Position numbers and translations under genes: made by a program
The notes under the pieces: model-generated
Told to the model about the DNA's origin: nothing
The model's database searches: none
The model's input: only the letters and a program-made list of their open reading frames with translations
Source: Aegilops tauschii subsp. strangulata
Taxonomy: Eukaryota; Streptophyta; Magnoliopsida; Poales; Poaceae
Assembly: GCF_002575655.3 (NCBI RefSeq)
Contig: NC_053041.3
Location: forward strand, 118,822,318 to 118,886,317
Reading direction: 5' to 3'
DNA length: 64,000 nucleotides
Shown: positions 21,133-32,357 of the stretch, one piece after another
Numbering within the stretch: the stretch's first letter is position 1
Layout: each line of letters starts with the position of its first letter

Positions 21133-23578
21133 ATGGTGGGCGCTGGTCGGGAGCGCGCCAAGGCCCCTTCTTCGTCGGCGCGTGGTCTGAGGTCTTCGAT
21201 TCCAGACGTACCTCTCCGCCGAGCGTTGCTGGACAGTATGTCCACACCGCCGGGCCCTTCTTCGTCGACCGCGGTGCCCAGCAGGGGACGAGGTAGGAAG
21301 AGAGGAGGTGGGGCACGTGGTCGCGGGAGAGGAGGTAGGGTGACTGCTAGGGCACCTTCCTCGCCGCCACCCCCAGCTGTTTCACCCGAGCACGTGACTG
21401 CTAGGGTGGACTCGTCTGAGGAGGAGGCTACACGGACTCCGGTCGATGAGCCTCCGGTCCACGGGTCTTGGGCCCACGAGCCTCGGGTCGACTGGCCTTC
21501 GGCCCACGAGACCCCGGAGGAGCACACGTCCGGATGGGGTACCTGGCCGGATCAGCCCGAGGAGCCGAGTGGCCATGCTGGTGATGGCGGGGAGCCGACT
21601 GATCTTGAGGAGGAGGGTGGCACCGTGTACCAGCGTGGTGCTACACGGCTCCCGTCCGTGCCGGCGACTCGCGAGCAGAGGTGGTTGATCTTCCCTGATG
21701 GGGAGAGGTATGTAAGTGCATTTAATATTTTTGTACCTTCTGCATTCACGTTTCTTCAAATAACTAATGCGTTGGCCTTGTCATGCTGCAGGGGTTGGGA
21801 CCACCATCATAGTGTCCGCCGGCCCAACTCCGTCCTTGGAGTTCTTTGCCGGCAAAACTTCCCGGGGTTTGTCACGTTGCCTGGTGAGGGTCGGCTTCCA
21901 GAGCTTGGGTTGAGCTGGGAGCACTACGTGGCTGCCCCGGCCCCGCCGGATGTCATTATCGACGGTGTCGTGTGCGACACGAGGGCAGACATGGTGATCA
22001 GGACGTTCTGGGTAATTTCTCCTTTACACATTTCAAAATCTTCAACTAGCTAGTTATTAATTGTACTAATCAATATTGTCTCATTTGATTGCAGACATTC
22101 TACAGGTGTGAGGAGGGATACGAGGAGGACTGCGCAAATGTTATCCAGAACGTCTGCAAGCGCCTACTCCAGAACTTACGGCACGAGGCTCGGGTGCAGG
22201 CTGTTCGAGACTACTACGCCTTGCGTGGTATCAAGAAGACCAAGCCGGCGTGCCGCGATAAGTTCCTGAGTAAGGAGCAGTACATGAAGGTAATTCTTAA
22301 GGCCTTCTACTTAAGTTCCTTCATTTAGTAATTCTTAGCCATAGCGCTCAAGTTTCTATTTGCTAACTTAGGCGACTCCGAGATGGTGTGCGGATCGGAT
22401 GGATTGTTGGGAGGTGTTGGTCGATGAGTGGTGCTCACAAGAATGGCTAGCCCTCCACAACCAGGCCAAGGACAAACGTGCCCAAATGGAAGGCGTGCCA
22501 CACCATCAAGGCAGCTCCAACTTATATCAGTTCGGGCGCAACTGGGTATGTGGTTTGCTTCATGATTCATGCAATTCATTCATCATGCTAGCTTGAGCCC
22601 TTTAATTACTAATTTTCATTGTTTCTCTCTTTCAGGCAGCCACAATAAGGCGGATAAGGTGCCAGAGGTGTACGACCTGTATGCCATGGCCCACACTGGC
22701 TCTTACAAGAAAGTCAAGGCTTTCTCTCAGTCTGACCTCGATGATGCAAACAACTTCACCAACATCTCCTCCCACAACAAGCTCGTGAGATATAGAGATG
22801 AGGGGAAGGCGAGGAAAGGGGAGGACTTTAACCCGAGCCAGGGTCCCATTGATCCAGAGCTGGTGATGATATCTGGTGGCGGGAGGTCCCATGGCTCCAT
22901 AGCCATTGGAGATGGACTTATCCGTTGTCCTAGCACTCTCCCGGAGATCAAGGCGCGCCAGTCGAGCTCCGCTCCTGAGATAAGGCCTCGTGAACGGCCA
23001 GTGCAACTCGCCATCAAGGTTAGTGATACGTACTCAGTTATCTTTCTCCATTACATTGTGTGCGCTTCCATCAATGATTACAAATGGTCATGTGAGTGGT
23101 GTTGCAGGCTGCTATACAGACTGAGAGAGATAGAACGGAGAAACTTCTGGCGGAGGCGACGGAGAGGCAGCGGGAGATGGAGGAGAGGACGAGAAAGATG
23201 ATGGAGGAGGAGAGGGCACGGAATGACATGCAGGCAAGGGCCATGTACGAGCTCCTTGTGGTAAGTTTCTTCTGCAGATTACTTGCTAGTCTTAACATTT
23301 GAGTCTCATTACTAACTAGTATGACTCTGTTCTGAAAACCAAATGTGCAGTCTGTGTGCGAGAAGTCTGGTCAGCCCGCTCCGCCGATGCCGGTGATTGC
23401 TCCTGGGAGCACGGTGAGTTTAGTTTGAATGGACATTACTTGGTAGTCTTAACATTTGAGTGTCGTAATGCTAACGAGACATTGGAAATGATCTTTGGTG
23501 CAGCTTAACTCCAGAAACGCATCGCACGATCCTTCTCCAGGTAGCGGCACTAGCCACCCCGCTCCTACACCTCCCTGA
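21133..23578 (+). CDS. Second CACTA gene (TNPA/Transposase_24-like), eight exons, one frameshift
   Basis: This probably encodes the accessory protein that binds the subterminal repeats. Exons are 21133-21707, 21792-22011, 22095-22289, 22372-22545, 22636-23018, 23108-23260, 23351-23413 and 23504-23578, all with GT...AG junctions. The N-terminus is Ser/Pro/Arg-rich with a basic RGRGRKRGGGARGRGRGG stretch. The middle carries a Transposase_24-like region (CEEGYEEDCANVIQNVCKRL, DCWEVLVDEWCSQEWL, YQFGRNW). Exon 5 reads KVPEVYDLYAMAHTGSYKK, and exon 6 is a coiled coil (TERDRTEKLLAEATERQ). Phases agree except at exon 5, whose 383 bases are one short of the expected multiple: near 22640 the reading must shift by one base. 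It is transcribed in the same direction as the transposase, about 140 bp downstream. Probably inactive in this copy. Confidence 0.75.
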
Positions 23579-23639
23579 TCACGGTAAGTTTCTCTAGTGT
23601 TTTGCTTAACAACTGCATAAAGACCTAGACTTAGCTTTA

Positions 23640-24335
23640 TTTCCTCCAATATGCTTACCATAATGACCTAGAGTTAGCTTATTTTCCTCCAAAATGACCC
23701 ATTTTACCTAGGTTAGCTTATAAATGATGCAGTTCATCCAAGTTAGCTAAAAAATGACCCATTTTACCTACATTAGCTCCTAAATGATCCATTTTACCTA
23801 CGTTAGCTTTAAAATGGCCCATTTCACCTAGGTTAACTCCAAAATGACCCATCTTACCTAGGTTATCTCATAAACGATCCATTTCAACTAATTTAGCTCA
23901 TAAACGATCCATTTGACCTAAGTGAGCTAAAAAACGATCCATTTCACCTAAATTAGCTCTTAAATGATCCATTTCACCTAAGTTAGCTCAAAAAGATCCA
24001 TTTCAACTAAATTAGCTCTAAAATGACCCATTTTACGTAGATGAGCTCCTAAATGATCCATTTTACCTACGTTAGCTTTAAAATGACCCATTTCACCTAG
24101 GTTAGCTCCAAAATGACCCATTTCACCTAGGTTAGCTCCAAAATGACCCATTTCACCTTACTTAGCTCAAAAACGATGCCCTTCACCTTAGTTAGCTCAT
24201 AAACGACCCATTTCAACTAAGTTAGCTCATAAATGATCCATTTCAACTAAGTTAGCTCATAAACAACCCATTTCAACTTAGTTAGCTCATATATGATCCA
24301 TTTCACCTAAGTTAGCTCATAAATGACATATACTT
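23640..24335. repeat. About 30-bp minisatellite downstream of the second CACTA gene
   Basis: Roughly two dozen degenerate units of the type TTAGCTCATAAATGATCCATTTCACCTAAG, then a short (TTCTTGTTCTAGTC)n run at 24328-24380. No spacers, no coding capacity. Confidence 0.85.
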
Positions 24336-24380
24336 CTTGTTCTAGTCTTCTTCTTGTTCTAGTCTTCTTCTTGTTCTAGT

Positions 24381-24729
24381 CACCTATTTCTAACTTTCTT
24401 ATTTACCATTTTCCAGATTTCATTCACTTGATGGAAGCTAGCTTGCTATGATGGAGTGCTTGCTTTTCCTTTGATGAAACTTTGCATTGTATCTAGCTTG
24501 CTATCTTCATGACACTTTGCATTGTAATATATACATGGACGGAACAATGTGTATGGATGGAACTTCCTTATGTATGAACAATGTGTATGGATGAAACTGA
24601 TGTGATATGTGATATGAAACTTATGTGCTAGATATGTGTTGGATATGTGCTGGATATGAAACTTATATATGTGATATGTGCTGCAAATTGTGGGATTTAA
24701 TAAAAAACAGAAAAAACAGATGACATCAT
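24381..24729. other. Non-coding 3' region of inner CACTA
   Basis: AT-rich with short repeats of GATATGTGCTGGATATG and GTATGGATGGAAC types. No gene seen. Confidence 0.5.
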
Positions 24730-25032
24730 AAGGCGGACGGCAAAGACCAAAGGCTCTTTGCCGTCTGCGGCAGACGGCAAAGGTCTGCCGTTAGCCACTT
24801 AACGGACTGACAGCGCAATTATTGCCGTCCGCCCTCTTTGCCGTCCGCCGCAGACGGAAAAGAGCCTTTGACGGCCGCTGCCAGGAAGCAGACGGCAAAG
24901 CAGCTGTTTACCGTAGCCTTCTTTGCCGGAGCCTTTTGCCGTCCGCGGCTGACGGCAAAGGTCTTTGCCGTCCGCCTTTCGAGCCTTTGCCGTCCGCCAT
25001 GGCAGACGACAAAGTAGCTGTTTCCTGTAGTG
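24730..25032. repeat. Right subterminal repeats and TIR of inner CACTA
   Basis: Many GACGGCAAAG/CTTTGCCGTC motifs ending TTTCCTGTAGTG, the inverse of the left tip. Followed by the TSD ATG. Confidence 0.9.
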
Positions 25033-25139
25033 ATGTATAAAGAACGACAAAGCAGAAAAGTACCATTCCTAAAACAATGCAACTGATTCATTTTAACAGC
25101 GACATTATCTTAACAATACCTTGGTTAAACATGTAGAAA

Positions 25140-26270
25140 GAACTACAAAGCAGGATAGTACCATTCCTAACAAGTGTTGCAGTTTTGAACTAAGATTCAG
25201 TAGTTAATTAATTCTGAGAGTGGCATTGCTTAATTTTACCAGCGGCATTAGATTAACGAAAAGCATAAACAGTTCCAGGGGAGAGTCGGCGCAACAACAG
25301 TATGTGCTTCCATCTACTTATGTAACAAAGCAACAAGCGTCATGTCTGGGTTGGTCCCATTTTTGTTCACTACTTAATGGGAAAAGACAGCAATACAATA
25401 GCTTCAATTCAACATTCATTTAAAATAGTACCAATACAAGTAGCACAACATCTCAAAGCACACTGCACAATCATGTGGATGAAGGCCTGTACTGACCTTT
25501 CATGAGAAGGACAAGATAAAATACGAATCTGCCAACACCAATAGGAAATCCAATCTCGTTTTGTGCAGTTGCACTGAAATCAAGCAAAGTGTTTCGCGTA
25601 GCAAAGCAAAATGTCGGAATAGCAACAAGTTGAATAGATATCCCTGTTTAAACAGAGGCAAAAAAGGAATCAATTACTGGCTAATAAAGGAGGATGAAAC
25701 ATGCGGCCACAAAAATGGTAATCCCGCCAATCCCTAACAAGTGTTGCAGTTTTGAAATAAGATTCAGTAGTTAATTCTGAGAGTGGCATCAATTACTGGC
25801 TTATAAAGGGGGTGATGCTGAATTTGTTGTAACAAAGCAACAAGCATCATGTCTGGGTTGGTCCCATTTTTGTTCACTACTTAATGGGAAAAGACAGCAA
25901 TACAATAGCTTCAATTCAACATTTATTTAAAACAGTACCAAAACAAGTAGCACAACATCTCAAAGCACACTGCACATCATGTGATTGAGACCAAGATTTG
26001 AAACAACTCGCCACGAAGACTGGAAAAAAATCTCGATCTCCTTTTGTGCAGTTCCACCAAAATTAAGCAAAGTCACCGGTGTGACATTCAAGTTGAACTG
26101 CACAAAACACTCTTAAAACATAAGTGTTTCGAGTAGCGAAGCAAAATGTCACAATAGCAACAAGTTGAATCGATAGCCCTGTTTTAACAGAGGCAAAAAG
26201 GGAAACAATTACTTGCCGATAAAGGAGGATCAAACAAACGGTGACAAAAAGAAGCATCTAACTTATCTTG
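25140..26270. repeat. Tandem modules of about 0.5 kb in outer CACTA
   Basis: 25163-25500 and 25733-25990 share near-identical blocks (CCTAACAAGTGTTGCAGTTT, GTCTGGGTTGGTCCCATTTT, AGCACAACATCTCAAAGCAC) at offsets of about 510-570 bp. 25561 and 26041 start another shared block (TTGTGCAGTTSCACYRAAAT ... AGCAACAAGTTGAAT). Related blocks occur at 14597, 29336, 32757 and 32951. Confidence 0.7.
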
Positions 26271-27293
26271 GATGGAAAACAAAGTAGGACAGTAGCATTT
26301 CTAAAACGGTTGCATTGATTCATATTAACAAAGACATTCTCTTGAAAAAAAATTGTTAAAAAACGTAATTTACTTTTAATAGTGGCATTGCTTCAATTTT
26401 CCGGCGGCATTCTTAGATTAACAACAGCAAAATAGTTGTATGGGACATGCCAGCACCATGTGCATCCACACGTATAAATGGGTGATGCAGAGTATGTAGC
26501 CAAGCAGCATATATGCGTTGGTCCCATATTTGTTCTCTTTGAACCTTCTTCCTATGTGAGGGCAGCAAATCTAGTCCTACACAAACTACCCGACCCCCCA
26601 GTTTCTTTCCCTTTTCAACAAAGAGATCGGTCCCTTACAGATGTGTGTACTGGGTTACCCCCTTTTTCCCTTTTCGACCTACAAAGCGGCTGGATAGCCA
26701 GTCTATACTATTTTCCGCCCCTCCTTTCCTCATTGAACCACGTCCTAGATTCTTGCTCCAGCCCACCGCACCCTTCTTTCCTCTTTGAACCAAGACCTAG
26801 ATTCGACTACAGATCGAAAAAGATCCACATGCAGCTAGAGCAACGACGGTTTCAAAGAAACTTATACCTTAGGGTCGTCGGGATGTGGCAAGGCGTGCGG
26901 CCGGAGGCCGGATCTGCCCACACTACGTACGGCAGTGAGGAAGAAGGGTTCGGTGGCCCTCCCGCACAGGCGCTGGGTGAAAGAGAATAGCGCAGCCGGC
27001 AGTGGATTGCCTCCCTCGCCGAAGGCGATAGAGTGAACGCTGCACCTCCTCCCCTTCCTAGTGCGACGGGATACGGACGCCTCCTTCACCAGCTGTGAGG
27101 GGGGAGAGACAGATAAGAGTCCAATGCAATCTTGTTTAGATCTGGTGAAGAGAGGGTGAGAGACCGTAAATATAGCAAACCCTAGCAAATGAACGCTGAG
27201 CCTCCAACGTGTAAAATATATGTAGTGCGGCGAGCGTGTGGAGAGTGCAAACCCTAGCGAACAAGCGCTGAGGCTCCCTCTTATATATATACT
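26271..27293. other. Outer-CACTA segment without a recognised gene
   Basis: A 170-codon frame (26478-26990) has Pro/Phe-rich internal repetition but no recognisable domain or splice context. The block around 26828-26950 (GATCCACATGCAG ... GTCGTCGGGATGT) recurs at about 33258-33340, and more loosely at 29480-29560, so it belongs to the module array. Confidence 0.4.
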
Positions 27294-27436
27294 ACTATAG
27301 TACGGACTGAGCTCTGGTGTCTTCACTGCACCTGCTTTTGGCTGTATGACAGGTGAGCTAGCCACATTTTAGGCCCACCTATCATAAATCCAAAGGCAGG
27401 TGCACTAAGTCAATGAAGCTGCGTCCGTATAGTACT
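27294..27436. repeat. Foldback MITE-like element
   Basis: Nearly the whole 143 bp pairs with itself: ACTATAGTACGGAC opposite GTCCGTATAGTACT, then GCACCTGCTTTTGG opposite CCAAAGGCAGGTGC, and further inward. Its class and target duplication are not certain. Confidence 0.55.
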
Positions 27437-29242
27437 CTCGTGTATACGACTAATATATAGTGGAGTGGTTTTCTTATTCTCTCCATAACCATCGTTTTAA
27501 ATTGTGTAAGTATGAAACGAAACTCTTTATTTAATGTACAGTGAAGAAAACTAGTATTACTTCTGATGAACTAATGATCCACGCCCACGCGTCCTGGTCG
27601 CACTTCCTGTCCTTCACGTGTGGTACACTACCCTCCCTTAAGTGAACAACCACACATGCGCCAAATTATCGGAAACGTGTGATAGTGTGTACAAATAAAG
27701 AATTTTAATTTCAATTATCAGAAAGGTTTGAGAGTATTACAAAGTTTGACTTCAGTCAAATCTAATATGCGGAGTAAATAAAAATGGAGGGCTACTACGT
27801 CCATCCGGGTTTTTAGTCCACACCATTTTTTAAATCAAAGTTAATAGCTGGACAAATAAAATTACAGGGGAGCTGGAGACAAAGTTGTGAGAAGGCTTAG
27901 AAATCAATTCAAAACTTATGCTCTTAGTACCAACGTCGGTCCTTCTTCGAGGAAACATTTGGTTCATAGCCAATTGTGTGATAAAATTGCACCAACGTGA
28001 AAGACGACTGCGTCTCCAACGCAACCAAGGTGAACTGACGAAGGATATCATCTTTGTGCGTAACAAGCAAAAAGCACTGATGGAAGACATCTTGTTTTTC
28101 ATTGAAAATCGATCAGCTTCACCAGCCGACGCAACCATGAGGCGCAACCATGAGCATCGATAGGTCATCGTGGTGATGCATCATCCATTTGGCATCAAGT
28201 TTGGGTGAGGCACCTATGAAGTTCCACAAATCCTCACTGTGGTCTGTTTCTTCTCAGTAAATAACATCTAGATGTGAATTAGACAAACTGATTTTCTAAC
28301 GTACCAAGAAAGAAAACTCGATCAAAAACACGCCCCCGCTTCCAGGTCGCGAGAGTCGTCGCGCACACACACATAGACATAGACATGCATATCCGTGTTT
28401 ACGTAAAATTCCATTTCCATCTCCATCTCCAATCATATTTGTCCAACTGGCACATTATTTACGTTGTTAATTATATACGCAGCAATATTAACGTACAACA
28501 TCTCTTGTTTGCGCACGTCCGGACCGCTGCCACGGCCGGTCCTGACCAACCCGAACCCTCTACATCACCCGCGTGTGCTTCCCGCCCGAAACGGTCAGTG
28601 CCGCATTCATGCCCGGCCCGAGCGGACGCGACCTCTCACAGGCGCCGGCATTGAAGCGGCGCGCTGGCCGAGAGAGCGTCACCCGTGCCGCTTCCGGGTG
28701 CACGCGGCTGCTCCGCGTTCAAAGGTCGCAATAGCCGGCTACAACATGCATGTAAAAAGTTCTTGGGAGTCCGTGCTACAGCTAGCTATCCTCCCCCAAC
28801 TCGTCAATCTCTTCCAGTAGTGCTAGTACTCCATGGCGCGATCCATCGACAAGCAGGCGGGAAAGTTATCGTATACTCGGTTTGTAGTGAGTGGCATGCC
28901 GAGCGACCGTGTGGGGTCAAGCCGTGGAGGAGGGTGAGACACGAACACGACAGAAGTGATTTAAACGTTGGTTTTGCTCGATGGCGCGATCCAACGAAAC
29001 AAAACGTTGGTTTCTCTCTGTTTCCATATTTTCTCCGGAAAAACGGAAACTTTCCACTCCATTTTCATTCCTATTCCAAGGTTGCCCTGTTACAACATTC
29101 CATCAAATACAAAGGAAAACTAACACGCATGCTGATGCATCTCAATGATTCACAGATCATAGCCAATACTTACTTCACAACTAAAGAAAAAAGTTGTGAG
29201 AGCGTGTACGAAACAAAAACTACTGATGGGGTCACTACGACT
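27437..29242. other. Outer-CACTA non-coding DNA
   Basis: 27840-27950 contains a module (GAGACAAAGTTGTGAGAAGG) that recurs at about 29185 and 32620. 28500-28760 is GC-rich without a domain. No supported gene. Confidence 0.4.
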
Positions 29243-29261
29243 TAAACCCTAAACCCTAAAC
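29243..29261. repeat. Short telomere-like repeat
   Basis: TAAACCCTAAACCCTAAAC, about two and a half units of the plant telomere motif CCCTAAA, isolated within transposon DNA. Confidence 0.8.
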
Positions 29262-30181
29262 ATGATTTAATTTCCTGGCCAGGTAGAACCTGTCGAAGGA
29301 AAGACGGCTGGCACCCTCGGATCATATGATGCTTTTGTGCAGTTCCACTAAAATCGACCTGAGCATCCCTGATGGCAAAGATATTGAAGAAGTGTGATTA
29401 GAATAATAGTACTGGCACTAGTTCATGAGACATAAACTCATCACAAGTAGAAGCCAGTAGAAGTAGAGAAAGATCGACATGGAGATGGAGCTACGGCAGT
29501 GGAGCAAGCCGGCTCCAAAAGGAAGATGGACTACCTGGGACGTCGGGCTGCAGCTAGAAGGGCGGTTGGGACGCGGCATCGGCCTATACCGCGGTGACCC
29601 CCGATTGGGACGCACCGACTATGGGTTTTCTCCCTCGCCGATGTCGACCGCGTCTACACAGAACATTGTTCCCTTCCCCCAGCTGCGGGATCAGGCCCGT
29701 CGTTCTATGCTTGTGAAGAGAGCAACCTAAGCAAGCAGGCTTGTAGCTTAGGCTCCTGCTAGTGTATATATAGTGGTTTTCTTTTTCTCTCCATATCAAC
29801 CGTTTTATATTCCGTACGTGTCATTCAAGAGTGAAATGATGGTTGCTTCTTCCGACTAACTTACTGTGTGATTTGACTGCTCCTTAGTGGCCCCTACACG
29901 TACTCCCCGTCCGTGTATGCAACTTTCACACGTACACATGGACGCAAAAACGCGCGCGACGCCCTAGTGCATGCATGTCCGAGCACACGACGGAACACAC
30001 ACGGTCACGCTCAAGTGCTCAACCTACACGTGCATGCACACACATACTCAGTCAGGGTGAGCTAGTGACCGTATAAACACCGGAAAATATATATACTGAG
30101 CGCAATGAGCGTATTATGAAGTCCACTGACCGTATTTTTACAAATATACAGTGACAGACAGTGTATTTATCTCGTTTGAAA
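29262..30181. other. Outer-CACTA module and non-coding DNA
   Basis: 29336-29560 is another copy of the TGTGCAGTTCCACTAAAAT ... GCAGTGGAGCAAGCCGG module. 29880-30130 is low-complexity CA/GT-rich. No gene seen. Confidence 0.4.
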
Positions 30182-31262
30182 TTAAGCCATATTAACCGAA
30201 GAGGAGGCAGTATGGACTAGCATTACTTTGCTGTGTCCCGTCAACTTGCCGAACGAGGAGAAGGTTGCAGGACGGGAGAAGCTTGCGCGCGGTGGCTCGC
30301 AGGACAAGGAGAAACTTTTGAGTAATGCAAGCTCTCCCTCGCTCAGGCGGTGGACGTGCAACAGTTAATTCAGTGTCAGATTGCCACAAGCATACACTAT
30401 ACTACTAGTGCTATTATTGTTCGACTTCCCGAATAGGAGAACGGCCAAGCGCAAAGTTTACCAGTACTACTACTATAGTCTATAAAGGTACGTACTATAC
30501 TAGTACTAGGAACTGGATGGAGGAGCGTCTGCACTCTTATTATAATTTTAAAATGTGATAAAGCAATCTTCAACACATTTGGTTCTCTTCGAGGGTTCTC
30601 GCATGTGATAATGGAAGTTGATTGCATGGAACACTTGCCACAATTCTCGCTTAATTTTGGCTCATATCCTGTTACAAATAGTAGCGCTCGGTAATATTTC
30701 CTCTTTTTTTGTTATTCAGTATGTAAACAGGTCAGCAAACCTTGCGGCGCATCTTCGTGCGAACCGTGCTTGCTGCACTTTGAATGTGGCTGAGAGCTGG
30801 CTTGATGAAATACCTCGCTTCCTACTTCTTTTTTTGCAGGGTACCTCGCTTCCTAATGACCAGTGTCTTGGCTGATCGTCCTAAGAATGCTTATATATGA
30901 ATAAAGCTCTCTTATTTACCCGCAAAAAAGATTAAGCCATATTAACCGGAAAGGAGGGAGTATGGACTAGCACTACTTTTTGGTGTGTCCCGTCAACTCG
31001 CAGAACGAGGAGAAGCTTGCAGGACAAGGTGAAGCTCGCTTACGCCTTTTGACTAATGCAACCTACCCTCGGTGGACATGCATCAGTCCATTCGGTGTCA
31101 GATTGTCAGAGGCATACACTGTAGTACCCAACATGCGGAGTACCATCATTGTTCGACTTCACGAAGAGGCGAAGAGACAAGCGCAGTAGTACGAGTAGTA
31201 CTACTACTAGAACCGCATGGTGGAGCGTCTGTACTCTTATTTTTTATCTCTGATAAAGTACA
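30182..31262. repeat. Diverged 0.3-0.4-kb direct duplication split by a LINE
   Basis: Copy A is 30182-30563, copy B 30930-31262. Both start ATTAAGCCATATTAACCG, share GGACTAGCA.TACTTT, GTGTCCCGTCAACT and GAACGAGGAGAAG, and end GGAGCGTCTG.ACTCTTATT ... GATAAAG. They differ at many positions, so the duplication is old. Confidence 0.75.
30564..30929 (+). mobile_element. 5'-truncated LINE, 3' end with RNase H remnant
   Basis: The frame 30618-30875 reads FVIQYVNRSANLAAHLRANRA then ESWLDEIPRFLL, the C-terminal RNase H-like end typical of plant LINE ORF2. It is followed by ATAAAGCTCTCTTATTTACCCGC and a short A-run at 30924-30929. The 5' edge is set by the end of duplication copy A. No clear short target duplication. 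Confidence 0.65.
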
Positions 31263-32050
31263 CGTTTATTCCGGAGAAGGGCGTAAAACGGCAGCCCAAC
31301 ATGTAATGAATGATATCGATCAACCAACCATGCTCGAATATATCTTGCCCTCCGTGCGAGCCCGTCTGTGTGTTCTCGCTCCTCGTCTCCCTCAAGGAAC
31401 GGCGGGTTGGCTCTTTGCCGTCAATTGAGATCGGTTTGCTCACACTCCTGTCCCACATGTCAGTGATATGCCAAGAGGAGGTGCGTTGACCGACTGGCCA
31501 TACGCGTACTTGGTTTTGCACCTTCATACTACTCCTCCTTCCATCACAGTTTACAGGGCGCGCTTCATTATGATGCATTTCTCTCAATGCATTTCCACCA
31601 CCAGAGAGACTTTAGACGCGTTTGGTTTAATGCTCAATTAATTAGGGCGTGATAACCGCAATCAAGTCCACAATTTTCTCTCCATGTACTGTACTACTAC
31701 GGAGTGGAGTAAGTGCATGCATGTGTGTACCCGGGGTGGAAGCACTACATGCATGTGTGTACACATTATTCCCTCTAGTAATAGACGCCGTGCTATAACT
31801 ACCAATGCTATTTTTCAGGCCGATCGCTAGTCGCCTTGGTCCCACAGATTTCTTTTTCTTTTTTCTGAAGCGCGCTGTATAAACAGTGACGGATGGAGTA
31901 GTATGAGCAGATTCAAAGAAGAGCGTATTGATGGTTGCTTCTTCAGAGCAACTTACAGTGGGAAAGGTGGGGCTTATGATTTGACCGCTCATTACTCACT
32001 ATTAATGCGGCGCAACGACCGGGCTGAGTCTCCCATGCGGTTGTGCACTA
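31263..32050. other. Outer-CACTA non-coding DNA
   Basis: CATGCATGTGTGTAC recurs at 31716 and 31748. No supported gene. Confidence 0.35.
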
Positions 32051-32268
32051 CCCCCTCGGTTCTTAATTATACTCCGGAGTATTTGTCTTTCTAGATATTT
32101 CAACGAGTGACTACTCAAATATTTGTCTTTTTAGAGATTTCAAATGGATTGGCACATACGGATGTATATAGACATATTTTAGAGTGTAGATTCACTCATT
32201 TTGCTCCGTATGTAGTCACTTGTTGAAATCTCTAGAAAGACGAATAGAATATTTAGGAACGGAGGGAG
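32051..32268. mobile_element. Stowaway MITE
   Basis: Starts CCCCTCGGTTCTTA and ends TAGGAACGGAGGGAG, flanked by TA on both sides (32049-32050, 32269-32270). Internal arms GTCTTTCTAGA..TTTCAA and TTGAAATCTCTAGAAAGAC pair. Length and ends fit Tc1/Mariner-type Stowaway elements of Triticeae. Confidence 0.8.
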
Positions 32269-32270
32269 TA

Positions 32271-32357
32271 CACATACGAAGCAAAATGAGTGAATCTACA
32301 CTCTAAAATATGCCCGTTTGAAATTTGTAAAAAGACAAATATTTAGGAACGAAGGAG
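32271..32357. mobile_element. Half copy of the same Stowaway family
   Basis: Directly after the full copy comes GAAGCAAAATGAGTGAATCT to TAGGAACGAAGGAG and a TA. This is the right half of the same MITE family in tandem, missing its left terminus. Confidence 0.65.

Larger units (their letters stand above)
14850..25032 (+). mobile_element. Complete nested CACTA transposon
   Basis: Starts CACTACTGGAATCAGCTA and ends with the inverse complement of CACTACAGGAAACAGCTA. It is flanked by ATG on both sides (14847-14849 and 25033-25035), a 3-bp target duplication as expected for CACTA. Both ends carry many TTTGCCGTC/GACGGCAAAG motifs in both orientations. The interior holds a TNP2-type transposase gene and a second spliced gene, both plus strand. 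Boundaries, TIRs, TSD and genes agree. Confidence 0.95.

Noticed and set aside
23640..24335. CRISPR-like appearance of the 30-bp array
   Set aside because: Units are head-to-tail with no unique spacers, in a plant transposon.
26478..26990. 170-codon frame in outer CACTA
   Set aside because: Degenerate internal repetition, no domain, lies in a non-coding module that recurs elsewhere without the frame.
27294..27436. Foldback element as a transcription terminator or tRNA-like gene
   Set aside because: No cloverleaf or U-run; MITE-like full-length pairing explains it.
28500..28760. GC-rich segment as a host gene exon
   Set aside because: No splice-compatible long frame, no recognisable domain.
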